Shown: positions 44,224 to 54,114 of the stretch, one piece after another
Layout: each line of letters begins with the position of its first letter
How positions within the stretch are numbered: position 1 is the first letter of the stretch
NCBI GenBank assembly: GCA_023511875.1
Contig: JAIMAQ010000004.1
Coordinates: 121,096 to 185,095 of the forward strand
Reading direction: 5' to 3'
Source: Thermoflavifilum sp.
GTDB lineage: Bacteria; Bacteroidota; Bacteroidia; Chitinophagales; Chitinophagaceae
DNA length: 64,000 nucleotides
The notes under the pieces: generated by a model
The model's database searches: none
Told to the model about the DNA's origin: nothing
Seen by the model: only the letters and a program-made list of their open reading frames with translations
Program-made: the position numbers and the translations under genes

Positions 44224-46200
44224 TTAGCTTTCGCTGACAGACGATTTTTGAGGCTGAGCGGGGAGGGTGAAATAGAAAGTAGTGCCTTTGTTTTCTTCGC
44301 TTTCAAACCAGATAGTACCGCCATGACTTTCCACCATTTCTTTAGACAGCATCAGTCCTAATCCAGTACCGATTTCGTTGGCAGTGCCGCGCGAGGAAAA
44401 GTTTTCCATGCCAAACACTTTAGGCCGATCGGCGGGTTTGATGCCGATGCCGTCGTCTTTTACCCATATTTTCACCATGCCATTAAGTTTTTCTGCACCG
44501 ATAAAGATATGGCCATTTTCGTTGGTGAATTTGATAGCATTGGTGGTAATGTTGCGCAAAATAATTCGTAGCATCTCCCTATCGGCATAGGCTTGTAGTC
44601 GGTCGGGCACGTCGTAGCGGATTTGGATTTTTTTCTTTTCGGCTTGCCAATTGCAGAAGCGAATGATTTCAACCACAACTTCTTTGATATTTACTAATGT
44701 GGGTTTAGGTTGTATGCCACTCATTTGGCTTTTTGACCATTCAAGGATATAGGTTAAAAAATTATTGGTTTCAGTAAGACTTTCTGAAAGGCTTGAAGTG
44801 AGATTGGTAATTTCCTCCATGGAGAGGCTTTGTGTTTTCATGAGTTCAATCATCATTTCCATGCTGGCTAGCGGGTTACGGATGTCGTGTGCGATCACCG
44901 AAAGGATACGGTCTTTGATTTTATTGAGTTTTTCTAACTCTTTGTTTTTTTGTTCCAATTCGCGTTGAGCAGCCTCGATGCGCAAGTTTTGTTGTTGCAA
45001 TTGCTCAAAATGTTGTTTGCGTTGGCGATTTTCTCGCCAGAGCAAGAGGGCGATTATGGCGAGCAGGATCATGATGAGGCCTATGGAGATAAATCCATAG
45101 AGTTGACGGCGGATGATGTGTTGTTGTTGCTGTTGTTGTTCACGGAGGTTGAGGATGAGGTTTTCGTTTTTTTGGCTTTTGTATTGTCCGAGTAATTCAG
45201 CAATGGTTTTGTTTTGTTGTAAGCTATAGAGGCTATCGTGCAATTGTTCGTATTGTTGTTGGTATAGGATAGCTTCGTATGGCTTGTTTTTAATGGCCTT
45301 GACCAGTGCGAGCTTAAGGCAATTTTGCATGAGTAGAAACGGATCATGCTGCTCTGCGGCCATTTTGTAGGCTGTTTCGAGTTGGGTTTCAGCATCATCA
45401 TATTTTCCTTGAGCCAGCATCAAAGCGCCCAGTTCGAAATAGAGCTTAGCTAATCGACGAGGATGATGCAGTCGTTGAAACATGTCGAAAGCAATCGACA
45501 GGTTCCAAGTAGCTTTATCGTATTGTCCCTGCAGGTAATAGATATAGCCCATGTTGTCGAGTGCATCTGCGATACCCAGGGAGTCGTTTTTCAAAGAAGC
45601 CAGGCTAAACTCTTGGTTGAAGAGTTCAAATACTTCATTGTAATTACGTTGGGCGGGTTGTTTTTCTGCTAATTGTCTCATACGAATAGCACCAAGTGCC
45701 CCGGTAATATGGATGAGGCTTGATGTATCGCGCAATTGTTGTTGCAGCTGGTAGGCTTTGGAATACACTTGAGCAGCGAGTGAATCAATACCTATTTGCA
45801 AGTACAAGTCGCCCAACTGTGCCAGAATTATTGCGGTTAGTTGATCATAGTGATTATTTTCGGCCAGGTTAAGTGCATCTAGGTATAGCGCTAAGGCTTG
45901 CTGGTATTGGTTTTGTTGCAGAAGCAGATAAGCTTTAATAGCACGTGCTTCTGCCAGCTGTTTTGTGTCTGAAAGGCTTTTTGCCAGATCGGCTGCACTC
46001 GATGCAAAGTACTCGGCCAAATTGGGATCAGTTGTCAGGTAGGCTTTGGCCACTTGCAATTGCAGGCTTATGCGCAGGCTATCTTGTTGAGGATGGGAGG
46101 AAAGCAGTTTAAGCAAGGAATCTACTCTTGCCTGGCCATTTAGCCGGGAAACGGAAAACAGGAAGAGGAGAATAGTAAAAAAGCTGCGCAATAACTTCAT
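44224..46200 (-). CDS. TPR-containing sensor histidine kinase
   Basis: The 658-residue product has a signal sequence, a periplasmic array of tetratricopeptide repeats (about 30-340), a transmembrane helix near 365-390 (GFISIGLIMILLAIIALLLW), and a coiled coil. The kinase core follows, with an H-box SVIAHDIRNPLASM, N-box ITTNAIKFTNENG, G1 KDDGIGIKP and G2 GTGLGLMLSKEM. It autophosphorylates His and passes phosphate to a regulator. No response regulator adjoins; the nearest is the sigma54-type regulator about 4.3 kb away, and a link is unproven. Confidence 0.94.
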   Translation of the reverse strand: MKLLRSFFTILLFLFSVSRLNGQARVDSLLKLLSSHPQQDSLRISLQLQVAKAYLTTDPNLAEYFASSAADLAKSLSDTKQLAEARAIKAYLLLQQNQYQQALALYLDALNLAENNHYDQLTAIILAQLGDLYLQIGIDSLAAQVYSKAYQLQQQLRDTSSLIHITGALGAIRMRQLAEKQPAQRNYNEVFELFNQEFSLASLKNDSLGIADALDNMGYIYYLQGQYDKATWNLSIAFDMFQRLHHPRRLAKLYFELGALMLAQGKYDDAETQLETAYKMAAEQHDPFLLMQNCLKLALVKAIKNKPYEAILYQQQYEQLHDSLYSLQQNKTIAELLGQYKSQKNENLILNLREQQQQQQHIIRRQLYGFISIGLIMILLAIIALLLWRENRQRKQHFEQLQQQNLRIEAAQRELEQKNKELEKLNKIKDRILSVIAHDIRNPLASMEMMIELMKTQSLSMEEITNLTSSLSESLTETNNFLTYILEWSKSQMSGIQPKPTLVNIKEVVVEIIRFCNWQAEKKKIQIRYDVPDRLQAYADREMLRIILRNITTNAIKFTNENGHIFIGAEKLNGMVKIWVKDDGIGIKPADRPKVFGMENFSSRGTANEIGTGLGLMLSKEMVESHGGTIWFESEENKGTTFYFTLPAQPQKSSVSES

Positions 46201-46579
46201 ATAAGTTGACCGTGACCGCCCTGGCTGGTTTCTTCAAGGATATGATTGCAAGGCATGGTAGCAATGTGGTGTATTTAAAGGCTCTAAAATACTATAAAAA
46301 TTTCGAGCTGTATGGCTAGGAGCACGCTTTTTATCCCCATTTTGTGAAATTTTCAGGGATCGATATTAACTGTTGGGTTAACGACAAGATTTGGCAGCTC
46401 AATGACAAACGGCTAGTTGCAAAAAAAATCAAAAAATACAATCTGTGATTTTTCCATTTCTGTACTTTTGCAACCTGTTATTTGAAAAATTGTCGGTGAT
46501 TCATTTCATGAAAATAGTTTGCTTATATCAAATATTTTTTGGGTTTCTATTTGTTCACTTCAATTACCCATTTGGTTAA
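46201..46579. other. gene-free divergent region between histidine kinase and speA
   Basis: About 380 bp, AT-rich, with no open frame of note. It contains the candidate speA promoter core at 46464-46471. I see no RNA gene or terminator in it. The approximately 100-base leader of speA could carry regulation, but no riboswitch was recognised. Confidence 0.6.
46464..46471 (+). promoter_or_regulatory. candidate -7 element for speA
   Basis: TACTTTTG matches TAnnTTTG and would give a leader of about 100 bases before the ATG at 46580, long for this window. Confidence 0.45.
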
Positions 46580-47977
46580 ATGAACAACACGTACACCGAC
46601 CTCGTCAGGCAAACGTTTGAATTCCCTCAAGAAGGGTTTGAAATCAAAGACAATTATCTGTATTTCAATGGGGTGAACCTCAAAGCGTTGATCGACAAGT
46701 ATGGTACCCCCATGAAGATTACCTTCTTGCCTAAGATTGGGATGCAGATTCAGAAAGCCAAGAGGATGTTTAGAGATGCCATGAAAAAGCATCGCTACCA
46801 AGGCAATTATTACTACTGCTATTGCACAAAAAGCTCCCATTTTTCCTTCATTGTTGAGGAAACGCTTAAACATGGCGTACATCTGGAGACTTCGTTTACA
46901 TACGACTTAGAGATCATACGCAAGCTCTACGAGCGAAAAAAGATCACCAAAGACACCATCATCATTTGCAATGGCTTTAAGACTCGTTCTTATACAAGAG
47001 CCATAGCGCGACTCATCAACAATGGTTTCAAAAATGTGATTCCCGTGCTCGATAACAAGCCTGAGCTCGACGAGTATCGCAAGTTGGTGCATACACGTGA
47101 ACCCGTGAAGATCGGTATTCGTATAGCCGCTGAAGAAGAGCCAACGTTTGATTTTTACACTTCACGCCTGGGAATTCGCTCTAAAGATGTACTGGAGTTT
47201 TATGTCGATAAAATCAAAGGCAATCCCAAGTTTCAGTTCAAGATGATTCATTTCTTTTTGAACAAAGGGATTAAGGATGATATCTATTACTGGAGCGAAC
47301 TCAATAAAGTGCTCAACATTTACTGCCAGCTGAAAAAGATTTGCCCAGAGCTCGACTCGCTCAACATTGGAGGCGGGTTTCCGATAAAGCATTCTCTGGC
47401 TTTTGATTACGACTATGAGTACATGGTCAATGAGATTGTGATGAACATCAAAAAGGCTTGTAGGCGTCATCGTGTGCCCACGCCCGATATTTATACCGAA
47501 TTCGGATCCTATACCGTGGGCGAAACTGGTGCTATGATCTACAGTGTGTTGGGGGAAAAATTGCAGAACGATCGGGAAATTTGGTATATGATCGATAGCT
47601 CTTTTATTACCACTTTACCCGACACCTGGGGTATTGGAGAAAAGTTTTTGCTATTGCCGATTAACAAATGGGATTCTGAATACCAGCAAGTAAACTTGGG
47701 CGGACTTACTTGCGACAGTCATGATTTTTACACTTCAGAAGAGCATATTAACCAAGTGTTTTTGCCCAAGTTAGACAATCACGAACCCTTGTACGTAGGC
47801 TTTTTCCATACGGGTGCCTATCAAGATCAGCTCAGTGGCTATGGAGGTATTAAACATTGTTTGATCCCTTCACCCAAGCATGTGGTCATTGAATACGACC
47901 GAAATGGCAAATTAGTAGATTGGCTATATGCCCGTGAACAAAGCTCTAAAAGCATGCTTAAGATTTTAGGTTATTAG
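46580..47977 (+). CDS. speA: arginine decarboxylase, short Bacteroidota type
   Basis: The 465-residue PLP enzyme of the alanine-racemase-fold group carries the lysine-bearing NYYYCYCTKSSHF strand, GVHLETSFTYDLEII, IICNGFKTRSYT, SLNIGGGFPIKHS and the C-terminal YVGFFHTGAYQDQLSG. It converts arginine to agmatine, the first step to putrescine and spermidine. The ureohydrolase at the left end could take the next step. It is much shorter than the E. coli SpeA. It converges with the LacI-family gene (2-bp gap). Confidence 0.9.
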   Translation: MNNTYTDLVRQTFEFPQEGFEIKDNYLYFNGVNLKALIDKYGTPMKITFLPKIGMQIQKAKRMFRDAMKKHRYQGNYYYCYCTKSSHFSFIVEETLKHGVHLETSFTYDLEIIRKLYERKKITKDTIIICNGFKTRSYTRAIARLINNGFKNVIPVLDNKPELDEYRKLVHTREPVKIGIRIAAEEEPTFDFYTSRLGIRSKDVLEFYVDKIKGNPKFQFKMIHFFLNKGIKDDIYYWSELNKVLNIYCQLKKICPELDSLNIGGGFPIKHSLAFDYDYEYMVNEIVMNIKKACRRHRVPTPDIYTEFGSYTVGETGAMIYSVLGEKLQNDREIWYMIDSSFITTLPDTWGIGEKFLLLPINKWDSEYQQVNLGGLTCDSHDFYTSEEHINQVFLPKLDNHEPLYVGFFHTGAYQDQLSGYGGIKHCLIPSPKHVVIEYDRNGKLVDWLYAREQSSKSMLKILGY

Positions 47978-47979
47978 CT

Positions 47980-49032
47980 TTATTGAAGAGTGCTTTTCGC
48001 AGCTTTAGCACGTAAGGAAGAGCTTCTAATAATTAATTCCACGGGTATAGTAATGGTTTTCGGGGGGATTTTTTTTCGGTCGCGATGCTTAATGAGTTCT
48101 AACATCGTTTTCAAGGCAGTACGCCCAAGTAGATACCCTTTTTGATCGATAGTGGTCAGTGTTGGCGAAATGAGTTCACCCGCAGGATCGTTGGAATAAC
48201 CAACGATACCCATATCTTCGGGAATGCGGACACCTTGTGCTTGAAGGAGTTTTATACTATGCATAGCGCTGGTGTCGTTGGCTATAAAAATCGCATCGGG
48301 AAGTGGATCGAGTTGTAATAGCTTTTGTATGGCTCGAGGAGTGGATTCGGCGGTGAGTTCATGCTCAATCACCCATTGTTTCTGAAAATTCAATCCATAT
48401 GTTTTCAGGGCATCTCGATAACCAGCTAAGCGACGCTGATAAATGCTAGAGCTCAGTTGGCCGCAGAAATGTGCAATGCGTTGATAGCCTTGCTCAATGA
48501 GATGTTGTGTGGCCAGCCATCCTCCTCGATAATCGTCGCCCACCACTTGATGATATGAGCCGTTGAGCGGAGTGCGATCGAAAAACAGTAGGGGTATATG
48601 ATGTGCTCTGCATTGTGCAAAAGCAGTAAAATGGGTAGTATACATGGTTGGTGAAACGATGATGCCATCAACACGGCTAGAGATCATCGCATTTAATTGG
48701 ATGTTTTCCCGATCTATGAGTTCATTGGTTTGCCCGATGAGCACCGAATAGCCATGCTCTTGCGCTTCATCTTGCATACCGCTGATTGCTGTAGCAAAAA
48801 AATGGCGATTGATGCGGGGTACAATGATGCCAATGCAACGCGTTCGATTCATCCGAAGGCTGGCCGCTACAATGTTTTGGCGATATTTATATTTTCTAGC
48901 TAGTGCTTGCACTTTTTTCCTGACCCCTGCACTAATCACCGGATTATCGTGCAAAGCTCGAGACACGGTAGATGGAGAAATGCCCAGCTCTTGGGCTAGG
49001 TCGTAAATTGTAACAGGATGTTTCTTGGGCAT
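47980..49032 (-). CDS. LacI-family transcriptional regulator
   Basis: The 350-residue product has an N-terminal LacI helix-turn-helix (TIYDLAQELGISPSTVSRALHDNPVIS, hinge near 50-60) and a periplasmic-binding-protein-like sugar-sensing domain (CIGIIVPRINRHFFATAISG, FDRTPLNGSYHQVVGDDYRGG, FIANDTSAMHSIKLLQAQG). It likely represses a sugar operon elsewhere. The target and ligand are unknown, since no carbohydrate gene adjoins it. Confidence 0.95.
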   Translation of the reverse strand: MPKKHPVTIYDLAQELGISPSTVSRALHDNPVISAGVRKKVQALARKYKYRQNIVAASLRMNRTRCIGIIVPRINRHFFATAISGMQDEAQEHGYSVLIGQTNELIDRENIQLNAMISSRVDGIIVSPTMYTTHFTAFAQCRAHHIPLLFFDRTPLNGSYHQVVGDDYRGGWLATQHLIEQGYQRIAHFCGQLSSSIYQRRLAGYRDALKTYGLNFQKQWVIEHELTAESTPRAIQKLLQLDPLPDAIFIANDTSAMHSIKLLQAQGVRIPEDMGIVGYSNDPAGELISPTLTTIDQKGYLLGRTALKTMLELIKHRDRKKIPPKTITIPVELIIRSSSLRAKAAKSTLQ

Positions 49033-49273
49033 ATGTCAATGGGGTTAGCACCTATCTAGTTTACTCATTGCGCAAACGCCTTGCCACTCCGTAAATGCGA
49101 AAGATAGTCATTTTTTAACGAAACAAGTTTTGCGCTTCATGGTGATCGAGCACAATTCATCTGCACATTATGCAAATGTCTATGTTGGACTACCATTTAT
49201 CCTGCAACATATCCGTTGATCTTGATGAACATCCTTTCCCTTAAAAATAATCTTTTCTATATTGCCAACGGTG

Positions 49274-49281
49274 TAGATTTG
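49274..49281 (+). promoter_or_regulatory. -7-like element close to the MacB-type gene start
   Basis: TAGATTTG matches TAnnTTTG but ends only 4 bases before the ATG at 49286. If real, the message is leaderless or nearly so, or the true start is the downstream in-frame ATG at 49328. Confidence 0.35.
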
Positions 49282-49285
49282 TAGT

Positions 49286-50539
49286 ATGCGGCAAAGCTTG
49301 CAGGTATTTGTCAATAGTTTATGGATGACCCTCGAAGAGTTGCGGGTCAACAAACTACGTACTTTTCTTTCTTTGCTGGGCATTACAGTAGGTATTTTCT
49401 GCATCATTGCCGTACTCACCATTACGGGTAGCTTGGAGTATAATATTCGCCAGGAAGTGCAGTCGCTCGGGAGCAATGTGATTTATGTGCAAAAATGGCC
49501 CTGGGGTGGTGGGGGAGAATATCCTTGGTGGCGTTATGTGAATTGGCCTGAGCCTACATTTCAAGAGTATAAACAACTGCAGCAACGTGCCCATGGGGTG
49601 GCCTATATGTGTTATAATTTCAGCGCAGGTAATCAAGAAGTAGATTTTGGGGATAGCTACATGAGTGGGGTTACTGTGCAAGGCATCACGCAACAATTTA
49701 ATCAGATCATTGATCTCAACATCCAGGCAGGCCGCTATTTTACTCCATATGAAGCTGAAGGAGCCACTCCTGTGGTGATTCTGGGGGCAAACATTTGGGA
49801 GGGGCTTTTTGGGGAAGGCCCTGATGGGGCGGCAAACGCTATTGGCAAATTGGTTCGCATTAAAAATCAACGATTTCGTGTGATTGGTGCATTGAAAAAA
49901 TATGGTAGCAGCTTCATTAATGCATTTGATTTCGATAATTCTGTGTTTATTCCTTACTTTTCGGCGCGCACCATTATCAAAGACCAAGATCCTACGTTTA
50001 TGGTCGAAGCGGCTCCTGGGGTATCACTCGATGCATTGAAGGAAGAGCTTCGTGGGGATATGCGTGCTATTCGAAGATTACGCCCAGTGGATCCCGATAA
50101 TTTTTCGCTCAATGAAATCAGTGCGGTAAGTGGTACGCTTAATCAACTTTTTGGTAGTATCAACACAGGTGGTTGGTTTATTGGCATTTTTGCGTTGATT
50201 GTAGGAGCTTTTGGTATTGCCAATATCATGTTTGTATCTGTTAAAGAACGAACGAATATTATTGGCATTAAAAAAGCTGTTGGTGCGCGTAATAGCACCA
50301 TACTTGGCGAATTTTTAATGGAGTCGGTATTGCTTTGCCTGGTAGGAGGGTTGATGGGAATTATTTGGGTATATATTGGAACAAAGCTGGCATCGGGGTT
50401 TTTCAGTTATACGATATTTCTTTCGACCAGTAATTTCTTAACAGGAATTCTGGTATCGGTATTTACAGGAGTGATTGCAGGATATATTCCTGCTTATCAT
50501 GCCTCAAGGCTCGATCCAGTAGTGGCTATTCGCAGTTGA
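49286..50539 (+). CDS. MacB-type ABC transporter permease (FtsX fold)
   Basis: The 417-residue product has an N-terminal transmembrane helix (about 30-50, FLSLLGITVGIFCIIAVL), a periplasmic MacB core (about 50-275), and three C-terminal helices (FtsX domain) beginning with GGWFIGIFALIVGAFGIANIMFVSVKERTNIIGIKKAVGA. Such permeases move antibiotics, lipoproteins or peptides, or act mechanically. The cognate ATPase is not in the window. It converges with the sigma54-type regulator (no gap). The start at 49286 is plausible but uncertain, because of the -7 element just upstream. Confidence 0.92.
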   Translation: MRQSLQVFVNSLWMTLEELRVNKLRTFLSLLGITVGIFCIIAVLTITGSLEYNIRQEVQSLGSNVIYVQKWPWGGGGEYPWWRYVNWPEPTFQEYKQLQQRAHGVAYMCYNFSAGNQEVDFGDSYMSGVTVQGITQQFNQIIDLNIQAGRYFTPYEAEGATPVVILGANIWEGLFGEGPDGAANAIGKLVRIKNQRFRVIGALKKYGSSFINAFDFDNSVFIPYFSARTIIKDQDPTFMVEAAPGVSLDALKEELRGDMRAIRRLRPVDPDNFSLNEISAVSGTLNQLFGSINTGGWFIGIFALIVGAFGIANIMFVSVKERTNIIGIKKAVGARNSTILGEFLMESVLLCLVGGLMGIIWVYIGTKLASGFFSYTIFLSTSNFLTGILVSVFTGVIAGYIPAYHASRLDPVVAIRS

Positions 50540-51709
50540 TTAAGCTTTTTTAAATGGCATCACATAATCGGCAACATGTTGTGCAGTAATGGTCTTATCG
50601 GAGAAGATCACAAGTCTTTCGATCACGTTGCGTAGCTCGCGAATATTGCCTGTCCATTCCATTTGTTGAAGCATTTGTATGGCTTTAGGTTCTATTTTCT
50701 TTTTGAAGATGCCATATTCTTTGCAAATTTCTTCTAAGAAATAATCGGCCAGCAAAGGGATATCTTCTTTACGTTCGTTGAGTGAGGGTACATGGATGAT
50801 CACCACACTTAGTCGATGATAAAGATCAAGACGAAAACGTTTAGCTTCCACTTCTTCCAGCAGATTTTTATTGGTAGCGGCGATCACGCGTACATCTACT
50901 TGAATATCTTTATCTCCACCCACACGCGTAATTTTGCCTTCTTGCAAGGCACGTAGCACTTTGGCCTGTGCTTCCAGACTCATGTCGCCGATCTCATCTA
51001 AGAATAAAGTGCCACCATGAGCTTGTTCAAATTTTCCAATGCGCTGCTTGATAGCCGAGGTAAATGAGCCTTTTTCGTGACCAAAAAGTTCGCTTTCGAT
51101 TAATTCCGATGGGATAGCTGCGCAGTTGACTTCTACCAACGGGCCTTTGGAGCGGTTACTTTTTTCATGGATCCAACGGGCTACTAATTCTTTACCCACA
51201 CCATTTTCCCCGGTAATGAGTATGCGGGCTTCTGTGGGCGCTACCTTGTCGATTGTGTCTCGAATCTTTTGCATGGCAGCCGATTCTCCAATCATTTCTT
51301 GTAAACGATATACTTTTTTGCGTAGCACGCGGGTTTCAGCTACCAGCGAAGTCTTATCGAGAGCATTGCGTAAGGTAATCAACAATCTGTTCAGGTCGGG
51401 TGGCTTAGCGATATAGTCGAATGCACCTTTCTTCACGGCATCAACGGCTGTTTCAATATTGCCATGCCCAGAAATCATGATAATGGGTACATCAGGATTA
51501 ATTTCTCGAGCTTGGATGAGCCATTCCATACCATCGATCTTGGGCATTTTGATATCACATAGCACTGCGTCGTATGTTTTACTTTTAAACATCGCAAGTC
51601 CCTGTTGGCCATCTGCTGCTTCTTCTACTTTGTATCCTTCATAAGAAAGAATGTCGTTCAATGTTTTGCGAATGGCTTTTTCATCGTCAATAACCAAAAT
51701 AGTAGGCAT
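50540..51709 (-). CDS. sigma54-type response regulator lacking a DNA-binding domain
   Basis: The 389-residue product has a receiver domain (phospho-acceptor Asp52, acid pair Asp9-Asp10, Lys in AKPPD) and an AAA+ sigma54-interaction domain with Walker A GENGVGKE (167-174), Walker B GGTLFLDEIGDM and the NIRELRNVIERL arginine-finger region. The sigma54-contact loop reads GSFTSA (214-219) instead of GAFTGA. It ends about 20 residues after the AAA+ domain, without the Fis-type helix-turn-helix typical of NtrC proteins. It could activate from solution or via a partner. No adjacent kinase. Confidence 0.9.
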   Translation of the reverse strand: MPTILVIDDEKAIRKTLNDILSYEGYKVEEAADGQQGLAMFKSKTYDAVLCDIKMPKIDGMEWLIQAREINPDVPIIMISGHGNIETAVDAVKKGAFDYIAKPPDLNRLLITLRNALDKTSLVAETRVLRKKVYRLQEMIGESAAMQKIRDTIDKVAPTEARILITGENGVGKELVARWIHEKSNRSKGPLVEVNCAAIPSELIESELFGHEKGSFTSAIKQRIGKFEQAHGGTLFLDEIGDMSLEAQAKVLRALQEGKITRVGGDKDIQVDVRVIAATNKNLLEEVEAKRFRLDLYHRLSVVIIHVPSLNERKEDIPLLADYFLEEICKEYGIFKKKIEPKAIQMLQQMEWTGNIRELRNVIERLVIFSDKTITAQHVADYVMPFKKA

Positions 51710-52377
51710 GGTTTCAGGCTTTCTTTATGCAAATATGCAGAATATTTCACTGGAAATAAAGGTGTCTTGGCTAGAGGGGTTAGATCGTTACTCAGGCTAT
51801 GTGATGCAGTTTACAATTAATCTTATGATCTATGTGGTCATCGTTTTTTAAAATATGAACAAATGATTATAGCGCTTTACTGGGTAACATATTTTCGTTT
51901 TGCAGAAAAAATTAGCGCATAGTGTGGCTAAATAAATCATTTATTTTTTAGATAAGCTAAGTGACATATTTGTTGAGTGGAGTAAAATCTGGCTGAAAAT
52001 TGGTGAGTGGTGAAATGATGAGCAGTAAAACATCTTCTTTAGAGTCAATGTTGAATGGTATGTAAATTATTTATCAGCAATCAACTTATTGAGTTTTAGA
52101 TCAAGTTGTTTAATGAATGTTTTATAGCATTTAACAAAAATCTATTGTTTGTGAAAATGCAGTCTTGTTCATGATGTATGGGTTACCTAGTTAAATGGTA
52201 TTCCTGATGTATTTCTTTTAGATTAAAGAATGCCATTTAGAGAAGGTAAAGTAGGTATGAGAAACTGAAAATAGGATAATCATCTTGTTTACGATCATGT
52301 TTTCAAGGCATGAAAAGGAATAAAATTATATTCGGGTTTGAACAAATAGTGTTGTGTGTTGTTATGTTTAAAAAATT
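51710..52377. other. 668-bp AT-rich non-coding region
   Basis: No convincing open frame on either strand. It contains an inverted repeat (52193-52203 with 52228-52238, one G-T wobble, 24-base loop) centred on AATGGTATTC/GAATGCCATT. I recognise no RNA gene. It separates the sigma54-type regulator from the SDR gene (both divergently transcribed), so promoters for both lie inside it. Confidence 0.6.
52193..52238. repeat. imperfect stem-loop in the 52-kb intergenic region
   Basis: 11-base arms, AAATGGTATTC and GAATGCCATTT, pair with a single G-T wobble around a 24-base loop. No T-run follows, so it is not a classical terminator. It could be an operator or an RNA structure. Confidence 0.4.
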
Positions 52378-53094
52378 ATGGAACAGCTTTTTGGCAAGCG
52401 CATTTTAGTTGTAGGTGCCACGGGAGGAATTGGCCAACATCTTTGTCCGTTACTCAAGCAGTCGGGTGCAAGGTTATTCATTTCAGGGAAACGTGTAGAT
52501 CAATTACAAAAATTGGTGGGGCAATGGGGAATAGATGAGAGTTACAGTTGTGCATGCGATGTTACCAACCCATCGATGGTTCAGCAATTGTTTCACTGGG
52601 TTGATAAGCATTTGGGTGGTTTAGATATATTGATCAATTTATCGGGGATAGGGTTAATCAAGCCTATCGATCAGCTTGCTGCAGAAGAATTTGAGCAGGT
52701 GATGCGGGTGAATATATTTGGTGCTTTTTACCTTACCCAAGCGGCGTTGGAGCGAATGCGTAAGCAACAGCGAGGGTTATTGGTACATGTGCCGGGTATT
52801 TTAGGGAAGGCACCTATGGCAGGTGCTGCGGCCTATTGTGCATCGAAATATGCGCTGGTGGGCATGATGCAGTCTATTCGGGAAGAGCTCAAACGCACAG
52901 CCATTCGCATCAGCTTACTCTATTTTGGTGGAGTAGATACGCCGTTTTGGGATCATCTGCGGTTGCAAGTGCAACGAGAAAAACTGATTCGTGCAGAAGA
53001 AGCGGCGCGTGCGGTTTGGTTTGTGTGTCAACAACCCGATTCAGGTGTAGTGAATGAAATGGTTATCCAGCCTTTTTCACATCAGGTGTTGTAA
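52378..53094 (+). CDS. short-chain dehydrogenase/reductase family protein with altered active site
   Basis: The 238-residue product has the NAD(P)-binding GATGGIG, the structural Asn in VNIFG, and Y153-x3-K157 in YCASK. The usual catalytic Ser, 13 residues before the Tyr, is Gly140 (in HVPGILG). SDR enzymes without this Ser are often inactive or act differently. It converges with pdhB. No neighbour hints at a substrate, and some members of this family serve as regulators or sugar-modifying enzymes. Confidence 0.88.
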   Translation: MEQLFGKRILVVGATGGIGQHLCPLLKQSGARLFISGKRVDQLQKLVGQWGIDESYSCACDVTNPSMVQQLFHWVDKHLGGLDILINLSGIGLIKPIDQLAAEEFEQVMRVNIFGAFYLTQAALERMRKQQRGLLVHVPGILGKAPMAGAAAYCASKYALVGMMQSIREELKRTAIRISLLYFGGVDTPFWDHLRLQVQREKLIRAEEAARAVWFVCQQPDSGVVNEMVIQPFSHQVL

Positions 53095-53102
53095 TAATGA
53101 TT

Positions 53103-54086
53103 TCATTTTTGCAGATACATCACTTCTTTTACCAGCTTCACAGTGCGTTCGATATTGGGCAAGTATGCTTTTACTAGGGTAGGAGCATAGTGCATAGGTG
53201 TATCGGCAGAGGCCAGACGACGCACGGGTGCATCTAAGTAATCGAAATATTCTTTTTGAATGCGATAAGCGATTTCTGCGCCCACAGAGGCAAATGGCCA
53301 TTGTTCTTCCACGATCACGAGGCGATTGGTTTTTTTGACAGACTCGCCAATTGTTTGCCAGTCGAGCGGGCGGATGGTGCGTAGGTCAATCACTTCGGCT
53401 TCTATGCCCTCTTTTGCCAACTCTTCAGCAGCGCCCAATGCCACTTTCATCGTTTTGTTGTAGGATACGATGGTTACATCTTTGCCGGCGCGTTTCACAT
53501 CGGCTTTTCCAATAGGGATGAGATATTCTTCTTCAGGTACTTCACCGACATCGCCGTACATGAGTTCACTTTCCATAAAGATCACGGGGTCATCATCGCG
53601 GATGGCCGATTTGAGCAAGCCTTTTGCATCGTAAGGATTCGATACAGAAATTACTTTTAATCCAGGCATATGGGCATACATAGCCTCAAATGCTTGTGAA
53701 TGTTGAGCCGCGAGTTGCCCAGCAGAACCATTGGGGCCACGAAAGACAATAGGGCAACCAAATTGGCCACCACTCATCGAGAGCATTTTAGCGGCATTAT
53801 TCAGAATCTGATCGAGAGCCAGCAGAGCGAAATTCCAGGTCATGAACTCAATGATTGGCCTTAGGCCATTTTGGGCGGCACCTACGCCAATAGCGGCAAA
53901 TCCCAATTCGGAAATGGGGGTATCAATTACTCTTTTGGGGCCAAATTCTTCGAGCATGCCTTGACTTACTTTATAGGCACCATTGTATTCGGCCACTTCT
54001 TCTCCCATTAAGAAGATGGTTTCGTCGCGACGCATTTCTTCTACCATTGCCTCGCGCAGTGCCTGTCGGAATTGAATCTGTCTCAT
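53103..54086 (-). CDS. pdhB: pyruvate dehydrogenase E1 component, beta subunit
   Basis: The 327-residue product matches 2-oxo acid dehydrogenase E1 beta: [61 protein letters not shown], and [17 protein letters not shown]. It binds thiamine diphosphate with the alpha subunit and feeds acetyl units to the E2 core. The alpha subunit is not adjacent, which is common in Bacteroidota. It has its own near-perfect promoter. Confidence 0.95.
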   Translation of the reverse strand: MRQIQFRQALREAMVEEMRRDETIFLMGEEVAEYNGAYKVSQGMLEEFGPKRVIDTPISELGFAAIGVGAAQNGLRPIIEFMTWNFALLALDQILNNAAKMLSMSGGQFGCPIVFRGPNGSAGQLAAQHSQAFEAMYAHMPGLKVISVSNPYDAKGLLKSAIRDDDPVIFMESELMYGDVGEVPEEEYLIPIGKADVKRAGKDVTIVSYNKTMKVALGAAEELAKEGIEAEVIDLRTIRPLDWQTIGESVKKTNRLVIVEEQWPFASVGAEIAYRIQKEYFDYLDAPVRRLASADTPMHYAPTLVKAYLPNIERTVKLVKEVMYLQK

Positions 54087-54114
54087 CGATAAAGCTCTTG
54101 TGTTTGAAGCGGCA

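Noticed and set aside
49071..49086. LacI-type operator (GCGCAAACGCCTTGCC) upstream of the LacI-family gene
   Set aside because: The arms are not symmetric around a central CG; only four outer bases match.
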